Shown: one piece after another, positions 27,509 to 36,750 of the stretch
Numbering within the stretch: position 1 is the first letter of the stretch
Layout: each line of letters opens with the position of its first letter
Assembly: GCF_013140855.1 (NCBI RefSeq)
Contig: NZ_JABBPG010000001.1
Coordinates: 248,001-312,000, forward strand
DNA: 64,000 bases
Source of the DNA: Pseudoalteromonas caenipelagi
GTDB lineage: Bacteria; Pseudomonadota; Gammaproteobacteria; Enterobacterales; Alteromonadaceae
Direction of reading: 5' to 3'
Notes under the pieces: model-generated
Told to the model about the DNA's origin: nothing
The model's input: the letters and a program-made list of their open reading frames with translations, nothing else
Databases searched by the model: none
Made by a program: the position numbers and the translations under genes

Positions 27509-28410
27509 GTCATTCAATAGAAACTATCACGTCAAAGTTGTCTCATATCATTTTCGGCAAAGAACACCAAATAAAACTCGCGGTTTGCAGTTTATTATGT
27601 CGTGGTCATTTGTTGATTGAAGACTTACCCGGTATGGGTAAAACTACGCTTTCTCACGGACTGGCGGATGTACTTGGCTTGAGCTACCAGCGTGTACAAT
27701 TCACCAGTGACTTACTGCCAGCTGATGTTCTTGGGTCTGCAATATTTAATGCCAAAGAACATCAGTTCCATTTTCACCGCGGACCAATTTTTAGCCAAGT
27801 GTTGCTTGCAGACGAAATAAACCGTGCAAGCCCCAAAACACAAAGCGCTTTGCTTGAGGCTATGGAAGAAAGGCAAGTCACAGTTGACGGTATCAGTCAT
27901 CCACTGCCAGAGCCTTTTTTTGTAATCGCAACGCAAAACCCGTTACATCAAGCAGGTACACATCCTCTCCCCGAGTCGCAATTAGACCGCTTTTTTATGC
28001 GTATTAGCTTGGGTTACCCAAGTGAAGAAGCTGAGAAAAAACTGATATTGGGTGTTAAACGCCAAAGCGAGAACAATGTTGAACAGGTGCTCGATAAAGC
28101 GAGGCTAATCGAGTTACAAGCACAATGTAATGAGGTTCACCTTGCGCCAGTTGTGGTTAATTATATTCTTGCATTAGTTCGGTATACCCGTGATTGTGGG
28201 AAGTTTTCAGATCCCCTTTCGCCACGTGCCAGTATTGCATTGGGCAGTGCTGCAAAAGCATGGGCACTGATGGATAACCGAGACTATGCCACACAAGATG
28301 ACGTGCAAGCTGTGTTTGCAAGTATTGCCGCTCACAGGCTTAATATTCCATGTCATATACAAGATAACGCAGTATCGGACATTTTGTCAGAGGTTGAAAT
28401 ACCACTTTGA
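27505..28410 (+). CDS. MoxR family AAA+ ATPase
   Basis: A 301-residue AAA+ protein with Walker A LPGMGKTTLS (residues 41-50), Walker B VLLADEINRASPKTQ near residue 106, sensor 1 FFVIATQNP and the C-terminal lid domain. MoxR proteins act as chaperones for assembly or activation of partners, usually encoded together with DUF58 and transglutaminase-like membrane proteins, exactly the neighbours found here. It overlaps the response regulator by 4 bases and abuts DUF58. Confidence 0.95.
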   Translation: MSHSIETITSKLSHIIFGKEHQIKLAVCSLLCRGHLLIEDLPGMGKTTLSHGLADVLGLSYQRVQFTSDLLPADVLGSAIFNAKEHQFHFHRGPIFSQVLLADEINRASPKTQSALLEAMEERQVTVDGISHPLPEPFFVIATQNPLHQAGTHPLPESQLDRFFMRISLGYPSEEAEKKLILGVKRQSENNVEQVLDKARLIELQAQCNEVHLAPVVVNYILALVRYTRDCGKFSDPLSPRASIALGSAAKAWALMDNRDYATQDDVQAVFASIAAHRLNIPCHIQDNAVSDILSEVEIPL

Positions 28411-29345
28411 TGTTCGGCACGTTTAACCAGCTTTTTGCGCGCTTTATTCGAAAAAAGCACACCGCAGACTCAATCACTTTTAAACACAATACCATCTACA
28501 TACTGCCCTCAACTATGGGCACGGGCTTTATAGGTGTATGTGTGCTTAATTTTTTATTGGGTATAAATTATCAAAATAACCTTTTACTAGCAGTATCTTA
28601 TCTGATGATAATGCTCCTAATCATTGCACTGCTCTATGGTTATTTAAACTTCAGCGCTAGCGAGATAAAGTTAGTTACGGTTAATTCTGCACATTGTAAT
28701 ACCCCGCCCTCAGTTACTTTAGCAATAGCCACAAGTAAGCCGTTGCTTGATCTAACGATTGATAACGAGGCATTGGAAGAGCCGATTCATATTCTAAATG
28801 TCGAAAAGCCTATTTTGCACTGTGTGTCATTTAAGGTTAAACGCGGTAAACACTTAGTTGGGCAATTTAAATTTATGAGCCACTTTCCATTTGGTTTAGT
28901 AAGTGTTTGGAGCTATTTGTATCTCAACAAGTTTATTTATGCATACCCAAATCCACTCGAAAGCAATGACCCTATTTATGCGTTTACATCAAATGAAAAC
29001 AGCAATGATCTTTGTAGTTCCTCGCCAATTGTAGACGAATTTAAACAGTTGACCCCTTATCAATCTGGTATGAATATGCATCGAGTTTCTTGGAAACACT
29101 ATGCTAAGTCGCAGCAGCTTCTGGTAAAAGAATACGAAGGAGAGCTGGGCAGCCAAGTAGTAAGATTTGATTATGATCTGCTACAAGGTACTGTAGAACA
29201 ACGATTGTCTAAACTAAGTTATTTGGTATTAGAAGCCGAAGCATCCGACACGCTATATGCATTCAAACTAGGTGGTTTTGAGCTTTCGGCAAACCGCGGA
29301 GAGGCACATAAAATTAAGTGCTTGGAGGCTTTGAGTGACTACTAA
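28410..29345 (+). CDS. DUF58 domain protein (MoxR partner)
   Basis: A 311-residue protein with two N-terminal membrane helices (about residues 30-75) and a C-terminal DUF58 region recognised by VDEFKQLTPYQSGMNMHRVSWKHYAKSQQLLVKEYE near residues 208-243, abbreviated here by the landmarks HRVSWKHYAK and LVKEYEG. DUF58 proteins are von Willebrand A-like partners of MoxR ATPases. The ATG at 28410 overlaps the MoxR stop by one base (TGATG). The gene overlaps the next by 11 bases. Confidence 0.9.
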   Translation: MFGTFNQLFARFIRKKHTADSITFKHNTIYILPSTMGTGFIGVCVLNFLLGINYQNNLLLAVSYLMIMLLIIALLYGYLNFSASEIKLVTVNSAHCNTPPSVTLAIATSKPLLDLTIDNEALEEPIHILNVEKPILHCVSFKVKRGKHLVGQFKFMSHFPFGLVSVWSYLYLNKFIYAYPNPLESNDPIYAFTSNENSNDLCSSSPIVDEFKQLTPYQSGMNMHRVSWKHYAKSQQLLVKEYEGELGSQVVRFDYDLLQGTVEQRLSKLSYLVLEAEASDTLYAFKLGGFELSANRGEAHKIKCLEALSDY

Positions 29346-31278
29346 TTCACTGTTCTTCACGCTTAGCTATTTAATAATAACACTACTGCCCTTCACCGAG
29401 TTTGGTTTTGCATTTAATGCGCTGATGATGTGTTTAGCTGTTTGGCATAGCGTGCTATTGAGCCTTAATAAACAAGGAATACGCAATGCCATTTTAAACG
29501 CTGTGGCTTTAATTGGTATGGCTATCACGGTGATGTCAATAGGTTTAAAAAGTACAGTAAGTGTTTTTGTCGCACTCATGTTGTTAGCTTGCCAACTAAA
29601 AGTAATTCAGGCAACAACACTTAAACAATGGCGACAAGTTTTAGTATTAAACTTTTTTACTTTTCCTTGTGCGTTTTTATTCTCGCAAAGCCTATATGTT
29701 GCGTTACTTGTGCTGATTATGCTCGGGTTTAACCTTGTTTTAATGCAGACCTTGCAAAAGGTAGGCACATTCAAAGCCGCTGGCCAGTTTGTCATTTCTA
29801 AAATAATGCTTAGTTGCATACTGAGCGTCTTCTTAATTTTGTTTTTACCAAGACTGCCTGCTTTTTGGCAGATGCCGGGGCCACAGCTTGCGAAAACCGG
29901 ATTATCTGAAACTGTAAGCCCGTTTAGTATTTCCAAGTTATCACAATCAGATGAACTAGCCTTTAGGGCATTGCTCAACGAGACAAGTATTCAACAAGGC
30001 CAAACTCCACTTTATTGGCGTGCCATCATACATGACAAATTTGATGGGCAGCAGTGGACCATAGCAAACTTACAAAAAGCCCCTATTAGCTATAAAAAAC
30101 GTGATGAGCTGCCCTCTTATACAATTATTGCACAACCGAGCAATACGCCTTGGTTATATGCATTAGGGTTTTCAACCAGTCCAACTGCTCTGGTACAAAG
30201 TAGCTACTTTGGTACTTTGTTTAGAACCGATAAACTAACCTCAACATTTGAGTATGTGGTAACACCGGCAAAAGGCAATGCCAACACTACCCTGTCCGGC
30301 TGGCAATATCGAAACAACACCACAATTGTAAAACGATTAAATCCTCGCGCACAAAATCTTGCACAGCAATGGGATCAACAAACGAACACAACGGCAGAGT
30401 TTATCACTGTGATGCGCAGATACTTTATAGAGCAACAATTCAGCTATACATTGAGCCCACAAGTTACGACATCAGAGCATATGGTAGACCAGTTTTTATT
30501 TGAGTATAAAAGTGGTTTTTGTGGGCATTACGCATCTACAGTAGCCATGATGATGCGAAGCATTGGTATACCTGCCAGACTTGTGTCTGGCTATTTGGGC
30601 GCTGAGTATAATGAAAAGCAAGGCTATTTCAGTATTTATCAATATGATGCGCATGCTTGGGTAGAATATTTTGTACCAAATGAAGGGTGGAAAAGCTTAG
30701 ACCCAACCGCCTGGGTCTCACCCGAAAGACTGCAAGGCTCACTATCTCAATACCAACCTTTGGCCAACGAATTTCAATCAAATCTAGGCATGAGCTTAGC
30801 TGCTTTTTCTGACTTTGCGTCCATCAATTGGCTACGGATAAAACTTGAAGAGCTTGATTATCAATGGACGCGATGGGTATTAAATTTTGACCAACAAAAG
30901 CAAACTTCAATGTTAGAAGCTATGTTAGGTAAAAATTATCAACATTTCTCTGGTGTAATAGCAATCCTCACCTTGGGCATGATATTCACAAGTTTATTTT
31001 TTTATATTCAATTGAATAGCAAGAGCAAAGAACCAGATGCAATTAAGCATTATCGTCGATTGATTGCATTATCATCTATCAACCTTGAGCATACAGCACC
31101 AAAGCAATCGATAGCATTATTACAACAGCAGTTTCCACAGCAAAGCGATGCATTAATTCGGTTTTATGCTGACTTTTCTGCAAACCGCTATCAGGGAAAA
31201 ACTTTTGGCAAAAATCAAAACATTCATGCCAAAAATTTGATAAATTCAATAAAAACAAAAGCAAAGAGAACAATATGA
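29335..31278 (+). CDS. Membrane transglutaminase-like protein (TgpA type)
   Basis: A 647-residue protein. The first ~190 residues form about six membrane helices. A periplasmic transglutaminase-like domain follows with the triad Cys396 (SGFCGHYAS), His440 ([10 protein letters not shown]) and Asp456 (LDPTAW). A last helix near residue 555 and a C-terminal cytoplasmic tail complete it. It matches TgpA, the essential periplasmic transglutaminase-like protein of Pseudomonas. The start is GTG at 29335 with GGAGG six bases upstream. It overlaps both neighbours, so the operon is tightly coupled. Confidence 0.92.
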   Translation: MTTNSLFFTLSYLIITLLPFTEFGFAFNALMMCLAVWHSVLLSLNKQGIRNAILNAVALIGMAITVMSIGLKSTVSVFVALMLLACQLKVIQATTLKQWRQVLVLNFFTFPCAFLFSQSLYVALLVLIMLGFNLVLMQTLQKVGTFKAAGQFVISKIMLSCILSVFLILFLPRLPAFWQMPGPQLAKTGLSETVSPFSISKLSQSDELAFRALLNETSIQQGQTPLYWRAIIHDKFDGQQWTIANLQKAPISYKKRDELPSYTIIAQPSNTPWLYALGFSTSPTALVQSSYFGTLFRTDKLTSTFEYVVTPAKGNANTTLSGWQYRNNTTIVKRLNPRAQNLAQQWDQQTNTTAEFITVMRRYFIEQQFSYTLSPQVTTSEHMVDQFLFEYKSGFCGHYASTVAMMMRSIGIPARLVSGYLGAEYNEKQGYFSIYQYDAHAWVEYFVPNEGWKSLDPTAWVSPERLQGSLSQYQPLANEFQSNLGMSLAAFSDFASINWLRIKLEELDYQWTRWVLNFDQQKQTSMLEAMLGKNYQHFSGVIAILTLGMIFTSLFFYIQLNSKSKEPDAIKHYRRLIALSSINLEHTAPKQSIALLQQQFPQQSDALIRFYADFSANRYQGKTFGKNQNIHAKNLINSIKTKAKRTI

Positions 31279-32597
31279 ATGCAGTAATTATAGGTGTTAT
31301 ATTAATGCTCGGATTATCGCTAGTTCGCGTTAATGTAATCGTGGCAATGACCGTCAGTGCAATGGTAGCTGGACTGAGTGCAGGACTGGGTTTAACCGAC
31401 ACCATGAACGCGTTTAACAGTGGGCTTTCTGGTGGTGCGGAAATAGCGCTTAGCTACGCTATGTTAGGTGGCTTTGCCGTTGCTATATCAAAGTCAGGGT
31501 TAACCCATATTCTTGCGCAAAAGTTGCTCAGTGCTGTTGAAAGCTCTGACGAAACCCACACTCGCATGTTAAGTTTTACTATCATGGCAATCATTTTATG
31601 CTGTGCGATAGCATCACAAAATTTAGTTCCTGTACATATCGCATTTATACCCATACTGATACCACCTTTGCTGACTTTGCTAAACCGACTTAATTTAGAC
31701 CGTCGAGCAATCGCCTGTATATTAACCTTTGGTTTAGCAACTTCTTACATGGTTTTGCCCTATGGTTTTGGCGGCATCTATCTTTATTCAATATTGCACA
31801 AAAATTTATATGATAATGGCCTAGACATGATCAACACACAAGTACCCATTGCGATGATCATTCCTGCAATCGGGATGTTCATTGGCCTTATTATCGCGGT
31901 ATTTTTTAGCTACAAAAAAGCGCGAGAATATCGTCATAATGAAGCTGCAGAAACTGCGGCTGCGAAAGAAGTTGAGAACCCTAAAAAGGTGATGATCATC
32001 GGTTCCATTGCAGTAATAAGCTCACTCATAGCGCAAAATGTCAGTGGTTCAATGATATTAGGTGGCCTTGTTGGGGTAATGATGTTCAGCGTATTTGGTA
32101 TAGTAAAATGGGAGCAAAGCTCCGACGTTTTTAGTCGCGGTGTTGCAATGATGGCGATGATAGGTTTTATTATGATCTCGGCCCAAGGGTTTGCATCAGT
32201 AATGAAAGCAACAGGTGATGTAGCAAGTCTCGTGAGTGCTTGCGCTGATTTTATTGGCGACAACAAACCGCTTGCTGCAGCAATGATTTTATTAGTTGGT
32301 TTGTTAATAACCATGGGGATTGGTAGCTCTTTTTCGACAGTGCCTATTATCGCCACTTTGTTTGTCCCACTGTGTATGGAAGTAGGATTTTCGGTAATGG
32401 CAACCGCTGCACTAGTAGGAACTGCAGGTGCTTTGGGGGATGCTGGCTCTCCGGCATCAGACTCAACTTTAGGACCCACATCAGGCCTAAATGCCGACGG
32501 ACAGCATGACCATATTTGGGACTCAGTTGTGCCTACATTTATTCACTTTAACATTCCCCTACTCATATTCGGCTGGATAGCAGCTATGGTACTTTAA
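31275..32597 (+). CDS. Na+/H+ antiporter family (NhaC-like) transporter
   Basis: A 440-residue inner-membrane protein with about twelve hydrophobic helices. The pattern [16 protein letters not shown] near residue 70, [19 protein letters not shown] near residue 120 and [22 protein letters not shown] near residue 390 is typical of the Na+/H+ antiporter family PF03553-type transporters, some of which may carry amino acids. Its ATG overlaps the transglutaminase stop by 4 bases. Why it is coupled to the MoxR operon is not known. A terminator follows. Confidence 0.87.
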   Translation: MNAVIIGVILMLGLSLVRVNVIVAMTVSAMVAGLSAGLGLTDTMNAFNSGLSGGAEIALSYAMLGGFAVAISKSGLTHILAQKLLSAVESSDETHTRMLSFTIMAIILCCAIASQNLVPVHIAFIPILIPPLLTLLNRLNLDRRAIACILTFGLATSYMVLPYGFGGIYLYSILHKNLYDNGLDMINTQVPIAMIIPAIGMFIGLIIAVFFSYKKAREYRHNEAAETAAAKEVENPKKVMIIGSIAVISSLIAQNVSGSMILGGLVGVMMFSVFGIVKWEQSSDVFSRGVAMMAMIGFIMISAQGFASVMKATGDVASLVSACADFIGDNKPLAAAMILLVGLLITMGIGSSFSTVPIIATLFVPLCMEVGFSVMATAALVGTAGALGDAGSPASDSTLGPTSGLNADGQHDHIWDSVVPTFIHFNIPLLIFGWIAAMVL

Positions 32598-32605
32598 ATA
32601 GATTT

Positions 32606-32636
32606 GCAACGCGCTTCGAACAAGCGCGTTGCTTTT
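32606..32636 (+). terminator. Rho-independent terminator
   Basis: Stem GCAACGCGCT / AGCGCGTTGC with a 7-base loop followed by TTTTAC, closing the MoxR operon. Confidence 0.88.
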
Positions 32637-32850
32637 ACTTTATTTATATATCTGGTTTAAAGTGTTTTTCGTTTTTTATGGCTGCACCTAATTCAATATA
32701 AGCGCGTTTGTTTGATTAGTTACGAGACCTGCTAGATGTTCATCTATAATGTTCCACCTCTATCTATAAATTTTTGCTCAGCTGTATACTGAGATTTGTG
32801 GAATAGTCTATGCTTGTATATCTGCACTCGTTATAAATCAGTTGTCTACA

Positions 32851-33711
32851 ATGAAAATAGTATGTTTAGGTGGGGGCCATGGCCTTGCGCAAGTATTAAA
32901 AGCGATCAAACCTTTAGCGAGTAATCTAACCGCGATTATTGCCACGACGGATAATGGTGGTAGTACTGGTCGCTTGAGGCACACTCAACAATGCGTTGCA
33001 TTAGGTGATATTAGGCGCTGCTGCTTAGAGCTTGTAGAAGACAACTCATTACTACATACTGTATTCGGACATCGTTTTAGCGGCGGAGAACTCGAAGGTC
33101 ATAGTCTTGGTAATCTGGCATTACTAGGTTTACTACAATTAACCAATAGCGCGACTGAGGCCGTTGCACAATTCAATGCTATTTTAGGCAACTCTCAAAC
33201 AGTCCTCCCTATGTCTGATGAACCTGTCGATCTCGTTGCAACGATGCAAAATGGTCAAACCTTCATTGGTGAATGTGAAATAGATGCATTAAACCAGTTA
33301 CCCGAGCGTATTTGCCTTACCAAACCTGTTAATGCCCACGAAAGTGCGATAAAAGCAATAAATGATGCGGACGTTGTATTAATTGGCCCAGGTAGCACTA
33401 TATCTAGTGTAATGCCCGCACTTCTGGTAGGTAATATTGCACACGCACTTCAGAGCACCAGCGCATGTAAGATATTTGTAGAAAATATCTCACGAGAAAA
33501 TAGTGTTATGGCACAACTTAAAGAAGAAACTGTTGTTAATTGGCTAAAAAAAATGGTCGGTTATAAGTTTTGTGATATGAGTCTCTCCCCCGCAGCAATT
33601 GCACAGATATCAAATTCCGCACTGTGTAGCAGTCATTGCGCAAAGCATTTGCATAATATCGAGCAATTGCATGTTGTGTTTACTCAATTGCTGTTAGTTA
33701 AGAGTGATTAG
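32851..33711 (+). CDS. YvcK/CofD-like family protein
   Basis: A 286-residue cytoplasmic protein starting MKIVCLGGGHGLAQVLKAIK, with the nucleotide-sugar loop TTDNGGSTGRLR near residue 35 and GDIRRCCLEL near residue 55, both typical of the YvcK/CofD fold. B. subtilis YvcK binds UDP-GlcNAc and affects growth on gluconeogenic carbon and cell shape. The role in gammaproteobacteria is less clear. The ATG is preferred over a TTG three codons upstream. Its 3' end overlaps the convergent Hpt gene by 14 bases. Confidence 0.87.
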   Translation: MKIVCLGGGHGLAQVLKAIKPLASNLTAIIATTDNGGSTGRLRHTQQCVALGDIRRCCLELVEDNSLLHTVFGHRFSGGELEGHSLGNLALLGLLQLTNSATEAVAQFNAILGNSQTVLPMSDEPVDLVATMQNGQTFIGECEIDALNQLPERICLTKPVNAHESAIKAINDADVVLIGPGSTISSVMPALLVGNIAHALQSTSACKIFVENISRENSVMAQLKEETVVNWLKKMVGYKFCDMSLSPAAIAQISNSALCSSHCAKHLHNIEQLHVVFTQLLLVKSD

Positions 33712-34126
33712 CTTGCTTGCTGACTATCAGTTTAATTGCATCTGAGAAAGCTTGTTCGGCTAAAGTTGTTGCTTTTTCTATCAATGGGGTTAGCTCACAG
33801 AGCTTAATATCATGGTGCTTTGCGGTCATTTCTATTAACTCGCACTTTTGTGCTAACAGACATGCACCAAAACTGCTGCTATTGCTCTTTAAGATATGTG
33901 CAAGGTATTGAATAGCATCAAGACTGTCGCTGATGGCTAACTCTTTTATTTGTTCACGTGATTCAGTTACATAAACACTTAAAAGCTGCAGCGCCAGCTC
34001 CTCCCCTACATCATAAGACAGCTGCGCAAATACCTTTTTATCTATCACAATAGTTTCCTTGGAGGTTTCAAGAGTTACAAAGTTATTGTTGTTGATTAAA
34101 CAAACTTTAATGGCAGTGAATCTCAT
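33698..34126 (-). CDS. Hpt domain phosphotransfer protein
   Basis: A 142-residue protein predicted to be a helical bundle. The phosphorylated histidine is His77 in the motif LAHILKSNSSSFGA, the classical HxLKGxxxxxGA pattern with Ser for Gly. It would carry phosphate between a hybrid sensor kinase and a response regulator. No kinase is adjacent. The first 20 residues may be an over-extension, but no later Met with a ribosome binding site was found. It is convergent with, and overlaps, the YvcK-like gene. Confidence 0.8.
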   Translation of the reverse strand: MRFTAIKVCLINNNNFVTLETSKETIVIDKKVFAQLSYDVGEELALQLLSVYVTESREQIKELAISDSLDAIQYLAHILKSNSSSFGACLLAQKCELIEMTAKHHDIKLCELTPLIEKATTLAEQAFSDAIKLIVSKQANHS

Positions 34127-34437
34127 ATTATTGTATTAGCCATTAGTTAAAGTGTAGTGCGCTTTTCTATAAAGAGCACAGTAATCACCATCAATGATAG
34201 AAATTTAAAAGCTGCAATAAGTTGCTTTAAAAAACGATTATTGTAACTGCTGTTAGCATGGGGGGATATGTGATTGTTGAATTTTCGCCATGACTGCATA
34301 TCGCAAATGCCTTGGTTGCTCCTTTGTTAAAATGTATTCAATTGACCGCACTAATGCTGAGTGATAGCTATTAAAAACAACTGTATGATGTGTTCTTTAT
34401 TATCCATACATATAGCCACATTAGTGGCTAATAAAAT
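34127..34437 (-). other. 311-base gap with a hairpin near the thioesterase stop
   Basis: Contains the Hpt gene promoter region and, at 34413-34430, a perfect 7-bp stem TAGCCAC / GTGGCTA with a 4-base loop just after the thioesterase gene. It lacks a T run on the minus strand, so its role as a terminator is uncertain. No gene was seen. Confidence 0.45.
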
Positions 34438-34869
34438 TTAACAAAAACCAGACAGCATTTTGTCGCAGACTACAGGTGTAGGTCTGTGGTTGTCATCAAC
34501 AGCTACAAAGGTAAAGCTACCAGAAATAGCCAAATGCTTATCGTCTTTATGCATACGTTCTAGATAGATTTTTACTTCAACTTTTAAGCTTGTATTACCA
34601 ACATGAACTACGCGCGATACCAGCTCAGCAAAAGTACCTGCAGGAATAGCCTCTTTAAAGTCTACTCTATCAGATGAAATTGTTACCAAAGGCTTTCGAC
34701 AAAACCTAGTTGCAGCAATAAAAGCAGCTTCATCCATCCAAGCCAAGGCGTCACCACCAAATAGCGTATTGTGGTGATTTGTTCTACCAGGAAATACTGT
34801 TTTAGTGATCGATGTTACCGAATCTTCAATACGTTTTGCAATAATTGCTTCTTTATCTATCTGTGTCAT
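34438..34869 (-). CDS. Acyl-CoA thioesterase (YciA-like hotdog)
   Basis: A 143-residue single-hotdog protein. The block FPGRTNHHNTLFGGDALAWMDEAAFIAA (landmarks TLFGGDALAWMDE, residues 34-46) and ISSDRVDFKEAIPAGTFAEL are typical of YciA/cytosolic acyl-CoA hydrolases, with the aspartate of GGDALAWMD as the catalytic residue. It hydrolyses acyl-CoA to free acid and CoA. Its ATG overlaps the M23 peptidase stop by 4 bases; it is the last gene of a three-gene operon. Confidence 0.88.
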   Translation of the reverse strand: MTQIDKEAIIAKRIEDSVTSITKTVFPGRTNHHNTLFGGDALAWMDEAAFIAATRFCRKPLVTISSDRVDFKEAIPAGTFAELVSRVVHVGNTSLKVEVKIYLERMHKDDKHLAISGSFTFVAVDDNHRPTPVVCDKMLSGFC

Positions 34870-35705
34870 TTGTTACTACTTTTGCTCGCCAATGTATCTT
34901 GCATTAATAATTGAGGGTCTAGTCGCTCGTTATACCAATTAAAGCGCCAATCCAAATGGGGGCCAGTTACCCTACCCGTTGCTCCGATATCTGCAAAGTG
35001 GTCACCAGTGCTTAACTTATCGCCCACTTTGACATACAGTTTATTTAAATGAATATAGGTAGAGCTTATACCATAGCCGTGGTCAACAATCACTGTGCCA
35101 CCGCTGTAATACAAGTCTGGGTCTGCAAAAGTCACAACGCCAGGCAGCGGTGCTAATACAGGAGTGCCAGTCTTATTTGCTATATCAAGGCCATAGTGCG
35201 GATTACGCGGCTTTCCATTAAAAAATCTCTGACTACCGTATACTCCCGAAATCCGACCAAGTGCAGGTCTAAGTACTGGCTGTTTAAAGTATTCTAGATT
35301 TGACTCTGTCGCGCGTGCCTGTCGAACGGCTTTCGCTTCCGCGCGGATCCTTTCAAGCACCGATTTAGGAGGCGACACATATTTTTTTTCAACGCCAGTG
35401 ATTTTATCTATTTTAAATTCCCGCTGACTGATAACGATTTCTTTTTCGTGCTTGACTTGCTTATTATCAACCCACGTTAAAACATGTTTAGGCTGCGCAT
35501 CTCTCCCAAACCCGAACACAAACTCGCCGCTGGGTGTAAGTTTGAGCGGCTTGCCATTAAAGCTTACTTTGCTCACGTTATCTAGTTTGCCAATAACCAT
35601 GCCACCTTGAGTGAGATTGCCTTTTAACTCGAGAGCATGTGCTTGTAGTGTAAGCCCCAGTGAGCAAAGTAATCCACTTAATATCACAACGCCCTTTTTA
35701 AGCAT
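34866..35705 (-). CDS. M23 family (LytM-like) peptidoglycan endopeptidase homologue
   Basis: A 279-residue protein with a signal peptide (MLKKGVVILSGLLCSLGLTL, cleaved after QAHA). The C-terminal LytM domain has HYGLD (His170, Asp174), TYIHL (His219) and GPHLDW (His250). In active LytM enzymes the last motif is HxH; here the second position is Asp252, so a zinc ligand is altered. It could be a non-catalytic regulator or a variant metal site. The Met at 35705 begins the signal peptide and overlaps the upstream gene by 8 bases; a longer in-frame extension is not used. Confidence 0.88.
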   Translation of the reverse strand: MLKKGVVILSGLLCSLGLTLQAHALELKGNLTQGGMVIGKLDNVSKVSFNGKPLKLTPSGEFVFGFGRDAQPKHVLTWVDNKQVKHEKEIVISQREFKIDKITGVEKKYVSPPKSVLERIRAEAKAVRQARATESNLEYFKQPVLRPALGRISGVYGSQRFFNGKPRNPHYGLDIANKTGTPVLAPLPGVVTFADPDLYYSGGTVIVDHGYGISSTYIHLNKLYVKVGDKLSTGDHFADIGATGRVTGPHLDWRFNWYNERLDPQLLMQDTLASKSSNK

Positions 35706-36555
35706 GGGCAATGGCTCCTTTACCAACGCCTTCATACGCTTTAACGGTAATCGCTTTATCAGGCATCTGTTGCTTGATTTGCTCTGCAAGGTACTCTGCG
35801 ATGCACTCGACCGTGGTATCACAAGGTAAAATATCACAGCGAGTTTCACTAATAGCCAGCTCAAAATAACCTTGCGTAGACTCATATGCAAAACAGATGT
35901 CACTTTCTTTAGCTGTAACAAACTTAAGCTCTGTCGACTGAATGATATCTTCACGCGTACCTAGGTAGATATCTTGCCATTTGCTTGACCACTCTTTTTG
36001 TAATCTTGGGTGCTTCATGCCATCAACAAACACACCAATTTGTGAACGATGACCATGAATTATACGTTGGCAATTGCCATCATGTTTTTTTAGGCCATGA
36101 CTATAGTGGTAATAAAAGCTTTCGCTTCGTTCAGGTCTAAGCTCAATACCTATGTCTTTCACATTACTGGGCATATTTGGCATGATGACGGACTTTAAGA
36201 ATTCGATCACCGTTTGCTCTGTCACTTCTTCACCTTCAATTAAGCAAACGGCTTCTTGGGGCGCACTCATCGCTAGGTGATTAGCATCCCCAAAGTGACA
36301 GTCTAATTCAACTCTACCTTTTTCGATTTTAACATCACCATTTAAGCCTTTCGCAACGGCCAATTTATGATCAATCGTTTCATCAATGATGCGTTTGATT
36401 TGTTTTTTAACCAAAGCAAAATCCAAAACCATTGATTCATCGTTTAGTTGTCCGTGTAAAGTCATATCGACTATCCAACTTTCACCAACTGCGCCACGTT
36501 TGTTACAAAGGAAAGAAAAATCAATGACTGTTAGTGCATCTACAAAAAGGATCAT
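35698..36555 (-). CDS. Tandem 6-carboxytetrahydropterin synthase-like (QueD/PTPS) protein
   Basis: A 285-residue protein, twice the usual QueD length of about 120. An N-terminal PTPS-like unit (WIVDMTLHGQLNDESMVLDFALVKK, landmark MVLDFALVK, then DHKLAV) is followed by a second unit from about residue 155. That unit has histidines in HYSHGLKKHDGNCQRIIHGH, matching the zinc histidines and catalytic Cys of QueD. QueD acts in queuosine biosynthesis. Whether the first unit is active is unclear, since its Cys/His-His pattern is incomplete. It heads the operon with the M23 peptidase and thioesterase. Confidence 0.82.
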   Translation of the reverse strand: MILFVDALTVIDFSFLCNKRGAVGESWIVDMTLHGQLNDESMVLDFALVKKQIKRIIDETIDHKLAVAKGLNGDVKIEKGRVELDCHFGDANHLAMSAPQEAVCLIEGEEVTEQTVIEFLKSVIMPNMPSNVKDIGIELRPERSESFYYHYSHGLKKHDGNCQRIIHGHRSQIGVFVDGMKHPRLQKEWSSKWQDIYLGTREDIIQSTELKFVTAKESDICFAYESTQGYFELAISETRCDILPCDTTVECIAEYLAEQIKQQMPDKAITVKAYEGVGKGAIAHA

Positions 36556-36646
36556 AAACTTCCGGTAAATTAGTTTAATACTAGGGCTATTATAAAGTTT
36601 TTTAAGACAAAGATCGCCCTATAAGCGTAGGAGAATTCAATTTTAA

Positions 36647-36661
36647 TGAGAATTATTCTTA
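36647..36661. promoter_or_regulatory. Candidate Fur box
   Basis: TGAGAATTATTCTTA fits the 7-1-7 Fur pattern with one break in symmetry. It lies about 90 bases upstream of the QueD-like gene and 90 bases upstream of fabA in their shared intergenic region. The match is by eye only, and neither gene is a classical iron-regulated gene. Confidence 0.4.
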
Positions 36662-36692
36662 CAAAAGTACAAATTTTAACTGTTCAGAGTTG

Positions 36693-36716
36693 TTTAGCGT
36701 ACATCTGTACGCTAAA
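36693..36716. promoter_or_regulatory. Candidate FabR operator of fabA
   Basis: A perfect 11-bp inverted repeat (arms TTTAGCGTACA and TGTACGCTAAA, two bases between) 34 bases upstream of the fabA ATG. It closely resembles the AGCGTACA-type palindrome bound by FabR (YijC) upstream of fabA and fabB in enteric bacteria. The position suggests repression by promoter occlusion. No fabR gene is in the window. Confidence 0.65.
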
Positions 36717-36750
36717 GTAACCCCGAAATTTTTAGCAAAGATTGTGAACT

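Noticed and set aside
31934..32479. Minus-strand 181-codon frame inside the antiporter gene
   Set aside because: It is fully antisense to a well-supported transporter gene. The composition is that of a shadow frame.
34866..35954. 83-residue N-terminal extension of the M23 peptidase
   Set aside because: It is antisense-like sequence overlapping the QueD-like gene in another frame. The signal peptide begins at 35705, where the true start must be.
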